From JAXGPP01 sp964436865 (GTDB lineage: Bacteria; Planctomycetota; Planctomycetia; Pirellulales; Thermoguttaceae), in NCBI GenBank assembly GCA_964436865.1, contig CAYTFK010000266.1, forward strand, positions 1 to 10,051: DNA of 10,051 nucleotides, given 5' to 3'. The notes beneath the pieces were generated by a model. That model made no database searches. It had not been told where the DNA came from and saw only the letters and a program-made list of their open reading frames with translations. The position numbers and the translations under genes are program-made. Every line of letters begins with the position of its first letter. Position 1 is the stretch's first letter. Below are positions 6,637 to 10,051 of the stretch, piece by piece.

Positions 6637-7695
6637 CTATTTCGCGGCCGCCTGGGGCGCGCCGATGTGATCCTTGATCGCCATTTTCGCGGTCACGCCC
6701 GGCGCGGCCGCGCTGTGACCGTTGCCGCCGAGCTTCTTGCGCCTGAGCAGGCTGTGCGCCAGGCTGAAGCGATAGGAGCTGCCGACCGGGTCGGGGATGC
6801 CCTCTTGGATGATGCGCTCGATCTCCGCCTCGTCGTTCGAATCGATCACCGAGGCCAGGGCGCTCATCAGCCGCGCGCCGTAGTCGGGCACGTTGTCGTT
6901 CGGCCCGTAGCAGCCGATGCAGGGCTGGTTCACCTGCGGGCAAAGGGCGTCGCAGCCGGCCCGCGTCGCGATCCCGCAGCACAGAATGCCCTGCTCCAGC
7001 AGGCACGTTTCCTCGTCGGGGATGATCTCCCACGTGCGGACGAACTTCTTGATCTTCTTCTCCGACCGCTTCCGCTTGCAGGTGTCGCAGACCGTCGTGT
7101 TGGCGCCGATCACCGAGCCGGCCGGCGGCAGCTTGCCTTCAAGGATCGCCACGATGGCGTCCCAGATGCGTTCCGCTTCGGGCGGGCAGCCGGGCAGATA
7201 GTAGTCGACCTTCACGGTCTGGTCCAGGGTCCGCACCGTCTCGTAGAACAGCGGCAGGTGCAGTGTTCCCTCGGGCACCTTGGTCTCGGTCTGCGGCACC
7301 ACGTACTGGGGATTGTCGGTCGAGACCGTTTCCTGGTACGAGTTGCGAAAGATCTCTTCCTTGGTGTTGAGATTCGCCAGCCCGGGGATGCCCCCTTCAT
7401 GGGCGCAGGCCCCGAAGGCCACCAGGACCTTCGATTTCCTGCGGAGCAACTGGGCCATGTACTCCTGCTCGCTGGTGCGGATCGCGCCGTTGAACAGGCA
7501 GACGTCGATCTCGCCGTCGGCCATCTTCTCGACGTCGCGGACCTTGCCGTCGGTGGCGCAGGGCCAGAGGACGATGTCGAAGGCGCCGGCCACGTCGAGG
7601 ATCTTGGCGTCGATGCCGAGGATCGAGATCTCGCACCCTCCGCACGAAGCGGCCCAGTAGATGGCAAGCTTGCCCTTGGTCTTGGTCTGGCTCAT
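6637..7695 (-). CDS. mvhG: group 3c [NiFe] hydrogenase small subunit MvhG, 352 aa
   Basis: This is the iron-sulfur subunit that conducts electrons between the NiFe site of MvhA and MvhD. The proximal [4Fe-4S] ligands are visible as Cys18 and Cys21 (SCGGCE), Cys97 (GACAHEGG) and Cys170 (LPGCPP). A second Cys-rich block supplies further clusters: Cys203 and Cys206 (TVCDTCK), then Cys231, Cys239/240, Cys248, Cys252, Cys259 and Cys262 (QPCIGCYGP). There is no Tat signal, matching a cytoplasmic enzyme. Residues about 320-352 form a Gly/Ala-rich tail (GGNGHSAAAPG and later GAPQAAAK) beyond the conserved part; it may be a flexible linker or contact segment. The start codon overlaps the mvhD stop by one base (TAATG at 7697-7693), a classic sign of coupled translation. 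Confidence 0.95.
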   Translation of the reverse strand: MSQTKTKGKLAIYWAASCGGCEISILGIDAKILDVAGAFDIVLWPCATDGKVRDVEKMADGEIDVCLFNGAIRTSEQEYMAQLLRRKSKVLVAFGACAHEGGIPGLANLNTKEEIFRNSYQETVSTDNPQYVVPQTETKVPEGTLHLPLFYETVRTLDQTVKVDYYLPGCPPEAERIWDAIVAILEGKLPPAGSVIGANTTVCDTCKRKRSEKKIKKFVRTWEIIPDEETCLLEQGILCCGIATRAGCDALCPQVNQPCIGCYGPNDNVPDYGARLMSALASVIDSNDEAEIERIIQEGIPDPVGSSYRFSLAHSLLRRKKLGGNGHSAAAPGVTAKMAIKDHIGAPQAAAK

Positions 7696-8189
7696 TACTG
7701 GACCTCCATCGCTTCTTCGTGCTCGTGGACAATGGCCTCAAGCGCCTTGAGGCGCTCGCCGTTCTCCTTCCAGTTCTCCTGCCACTTGAGCGGTCCCAGC
7801 TTGCGGACCTTTTCGACGAAGTCGTCGACGGCCTCCGCCAGTTGCTGCCCTTCAGCGGCCGAGGCCCAGACCAGCCGCAGCCGGTCTTCCTCGAGCCCCA
7901 TGTTCAAGAGCACCTGCCTGACCATCGAGTAGCGCCGCATGGCCTTGTAGTTCTGCTCGATGTAGTGGCACTCGCCGGGATGGCAGCCGGCGACCATCAC
8001 CCCGTCGGCCCCCATCGCGAAGGCGTCGAGGATGAAGCTGGGATCGACTCGGCCGCTGCACATTACGCGGATGATCCGCACGTTGGGGGAGTACTTGATG
8101 CGCGCCGAGCCGGCCAGGTCGGCCGCCCGGTAGGAGCACCAGTTGCACATGAACCCCACGATCTTCGGTTCGAAGTTACTGTCGCTCAT
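7695..8189 (-). CDS. mvhD: MvhD, [2Fe-2S] electron-transfer subunit linking hydrogenase and HdrA, 164 aa
   Basis: MvhD (FlpD/MvhD family) carries a [2Fe-2S] cluster and physically joins the hydrogenase MvhAG to the flavin subunit HdrA. The family cysteines are all present: Cys15 and Cys18 (FMCNWCSY), Cys44 (VMCSGRVDP), Cys69 and Cys74 (GCHPGECHY). I chose the ATG at 8189, whose MSDSNFEPKIVGF start matches the family and which has AGGTG 8 bases upstream. The frame opens further to 8237, but those 16 residues (MPSAPLTNQPPTGVFT) lie outside the expected domain and begin only 11 bases from the hdrA stop. The family is usually near 140 aa. Here a charged helical tail from about 139 to 164 (ENWKENGERLKALEAIVHEH) is added. 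It lies 59 bp after hdrA and overlaps mvhG by one base. Confidence 0.93.
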   Translation of the reverse strand: MSDSNFEPKIVGFMCNWCSYRAADLAGSARIKYSPNVRIIRVMCSGRVDPSFILDAFAMGADGVMVAGCHPGECHYIEQNYKAMRRYSMVRQVLLNMGLEEDRLRLVWASAAEGQQLAEAVDDFVEKVRKLGPLKWQENWKENGERLKALEAIVHEHEEAMEVQ

Positions 8190-8248
8190 GGTAAAGACAC
8201 CTGTTGGTGGTTGATTTGTAAGGGGAGCACTCGGCATTCAGTGCTTCG

Positions 8249-10051
8249 TTACACCGCGGCGGGTTGCTCGCTGGTCACCTTGGATCCATTGCCGTCGCCG
8301 CCGATCGCATCCCAGAGAGCGCCTTTGATCTGGGCGAAGATCTGGTCGTTGGAGAAGTGGGCGCCGCTGATGACTCCCGCCGGGCAGGCCGCCACGCAGG
8401 TGCCGCAACCTTTGCACATCGAGGTGACCACGCGGCTGGTGCCGGTCTCCTCAATGTACTCGATGGCGTTGTAGGGGCACATGTTGTTGCAGATCTTGCA
8501 GCCCGAGCAGGCCTCCTCGTTGATCGAGGCCACGATCGGCTCGATCATCACTTCGCCCTTGGTGATCATGCCCATCACGCGGGCCGCCGCGGCGGCGCCC
8601 TGGGCCACCGAGGCCGGGATGTCTTTCGGCCCCTGGCACGCGCCGGCGACGAACACGCCGTCGGTCATCGTGGCCACCGGGTCGAGCTTCGGATGCCGCT
8701 CGGTATACCAGCCGTCGGCCGTGCACGAGATGCCCAGCCGCAGGCCCATATCCTTGGCGTCCCCCTGGGGCTCGAGCGCCCCCATCAGCACCACCATGTC
8801 GACCGGCACGCGGCGCTGCTTGCCCAACAGCGTGTCTTCCACCTGGACGATGAGCTTGCCCTCCTCGCCCGGATTGCGGGCAGCGTCGGTCACCTCGGCC
8901 ACTTTGCCGCGGATGAAGTGCATGCCCTCTTCCATCAACCGTTGATAGAAGTCCTCGTAGCCCTTGGAAAGGGCGCGGATGTCGATGTAGAACGAGTACA
9001 CCTCGGCCGCCGTCTTCTCGAGCACGAGGTGGCCGAACTTCATCGCCGCCATGCAGCAGATCGCCGAGCAATTGGGGTTGTGCCGCGAATCGCGGCTCCC
9101 CACGCAGTGGATGATCGCCACGCTCTTCGGCTCGGTCTTGCCGTCGCGCATTACGATCTTGCCGCCGGTCGGGCCGGCCGCGTTGCAGAGCCGCTCGAAC
9201 TCCAGCGAGCTGTAAACGTTCGCCAGCCGGCCGTAGCCGTACTGGGGCATCCTCTTCGCGTCGAACATCTTCCAGCCAGTGGCGATGATGATGTTGCCGA
9301 CCTCGACCTCGATCACCTCGTCTTCCTGGTCGAAGCGAATCGCCGCGGTCGGGCAGACCTTCTCGCACACCCTGCACTTGCCGCTCTTGAAATAGGTGCA
9401 GTTCTCGGTGTCGATCACCGGGATCCGCGGTACGGCCTGCGGGAAGGGCGTGTAGACCGCCTTGCGATAACCCATGCCGGCCTCGAAATCGTCGTCGAGC
9501 ACCTTCCGCGGGCACTTCTCCTGGCAGATGCCGCAGCCCGTGCAGTCGGCGTAGTCGACGTGGCGAGCCTTCTTGCGGATCTTGGCCTTGAAGCCGCCAA
9601 CCGAGCCGGAAAGCTCTTCCACCTCGCTGTACGTGAGCATCGTCACGTTCTCGTGCTGCCCCACCTCGCTCATTTTCGGTGTGAGGATGCACGCCGAGCA
9701 GTCAAGCGTCGGAAAGGTCTTGTCGAACTGGGCCATGTGGCCGCCGATCGACGGACCGCGCTCGACCAGATACACCGGGTAGCCCGCGTCGGCCAGTTCC
9801 AAGGTCGCCTGCAGGCCGGCGATGCCCCCGCCGATCACCAGCGTGGCCGGGTTGACCTTGACGTACATCGGTTCCAGCGGCTTGTTGAGCTTCACGCGCT
9901 CCGCCGCCGCCGACACCAGCGACTTGGCCTTCTCGGTGGCCGCCGCCTTGTCTTTGGCCACCCACGAGACGTGCTCGCGGACATTGGCCATCTCGAACAG
10001 GTAGGGGTTCATGCCCGCGTTCTGGCACGCGCGGCGGAACGTCTTCTCGTG
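8249..10051 (-). CDS. hdrA: HdrA, FAD/[4Fe-4S] electron-bifurcating subunit (5'-partial)
   Basis: HdrA holds the FAD that splits electron pairs in Hdr complexes, sending one toward ferredoxin and one to the HdrBC branch. The gene is cut by the window edge. The frame stays open through all 13 codons beyond the internal ATG at 10012, and they read HEKTFRRACQNAG, which suits the conserved N-terminal domain, so that ATG is not the true start. Visible are a Rossmann FAD motif (VIGGGIAGLQ, about 9808-9837) and the CSACILTPKM cluster motif. An inserted ferredoxin domain has CTGCGICQEKCP and CRVCEKVCP (about 9357-9545). A C-terminal two-cluster ferredoxin has CSGCKICNNMCP and CKGCGTCVAACP (about 8383-8511). 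About 600 residues are seen; full HdrA is usually 650 or more. It is not fused to MvhD. HdrB and HdrC, if present, would lie upstream beyond the window. Confidence 0.95.
   Translation of the reverse strand, partial: HEKTFRRACQNAGMNPYLFEMANVREHVSWVAKDKAAATEKAKSLVSAAAERVKLNKPLEPMYVKVNPATLVIGGGIAGLQATLELADAGYPVYLVERGPSIGGHMAQFDKTFPTLDCSACILTPKMSEVGQHENVTMLTYSEVEELSGSVGGFKAKIRKKARHVDYADCTGCGICQEKCPRKVLDDDFEAGMGYRKAVYTPFPQAVPRIPVIDTENCTYFKSGKCRVCEKVCPTAAIRFDQEDEVIEVEVGNIIIATGWKMFDAKRMPQYGYGRLANVYSSLEFERLCNAAGPTGGKIVMRDGKTEPKSVAIIHCVGSRDSRHNPNCSAICCMAAMKFGHLVLEKTAAEVYSFYIDIRALSKGYEDFYQRLMEEGMHFIRGKVAEVTDAARNPGEEGKLIVQVEDTLLGKQRRVPVDMVVLMGALEPQGDAKDMGLRLGISCTADGWYTERHPKLDPVATMTDGVFVAGACQGPKDIPASVAQGAAAAARVMGMITKGEVMIEPIVASINEEACSGCKICNNMCPYNAIEYIEETGTSRVVTSMCKGCGTCVAACPAGVISGAHFSNDQIFAQIKGALWDAIGGDGNGSKVTSEQPAAV

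Noticed and set aside
5224..7932. 902-codon open frame on the + strand opposite mvhA and mvhG
   Set aside because: Same explanation: it mirrors the codon pattern of the hydrogenase genes, shows His/Arg/Val-rich low complexity and has no motif.
9990..10012. ATG at 10012 as the hdrA start
   Set aside because: The frame continues to the window edge with conserved-looking HdrA residues (TFRRACQNAG), so this Met is internal.

Overview
The window is GC-rich bacterial DNA. Shine-Dalgarno-type sites precede most starts, and the secreted proteins have bacterial export signals. The combination of a secreted GH97 glycosidase, small exported proteins of unknown function and a group 3c hydrogenase locus would fit a Planctomycetota-like heterotroph. 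That assignment is an inference from style and gene content; nothing in the window proves it.

Layout. Positions 1-65 probably hold the tail of a + strand gene. A small unrecognised protein follows on the - strand (87-386). A roughly 300-base non-coding stretch (387-684) contains a tandem 10-bp repeat. Next is a + strand exported PDZ-domain protein (685-1284). A - strand group of exported proteins runs from 4905 down to 1310: a 180-aa periplasmic or lipoprotein candidate, a GH97 glycosidase with retaining-type catalytic residues, and a beta-propeller-like protein resembling DUF6528. The last two are 30 bp apart and look co-transcribed. The leader of the GH97 gene holds a perfect 13-bp inverted repeat whose inner arm covers its ribosome binding site.

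The right half (5137 to beyond 10051, - strand) is one tight operon in the order hdrA, mvhD, mvhG, mvhA. It ends at a strong intrinsic terminator (4984-5025). These genes encode the FAD-containing electron-bifurcating subunit HdrA, the [2Fe-2S] linker MvhD, and the small and large subunits of a group 3c [NiFe] hydrogenase. In the characterised archaeal complex, electrons from H2 pass from MvhA through MvhG and MvhD to the HdrA flavin, which splits them between ferredoxin and a second acceptor handled by HdrBC. HdrB, HdrC and the N-terminus of HdrA are not in the window, so the second acceptor and the direction of flow in this organism are open. hdrA is cut by the window edge: its reading frame stays open and conserved-looking to base 10051.

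No tRNA, rRNA, CRISPR array, insertion sequence or phage gene was seen. The most interesting items are the hydrogenase-bifurcation operon, the possible RNA switch in front of the GH97 gene, and the extra C-terminal tails on MvhD and MvhG.
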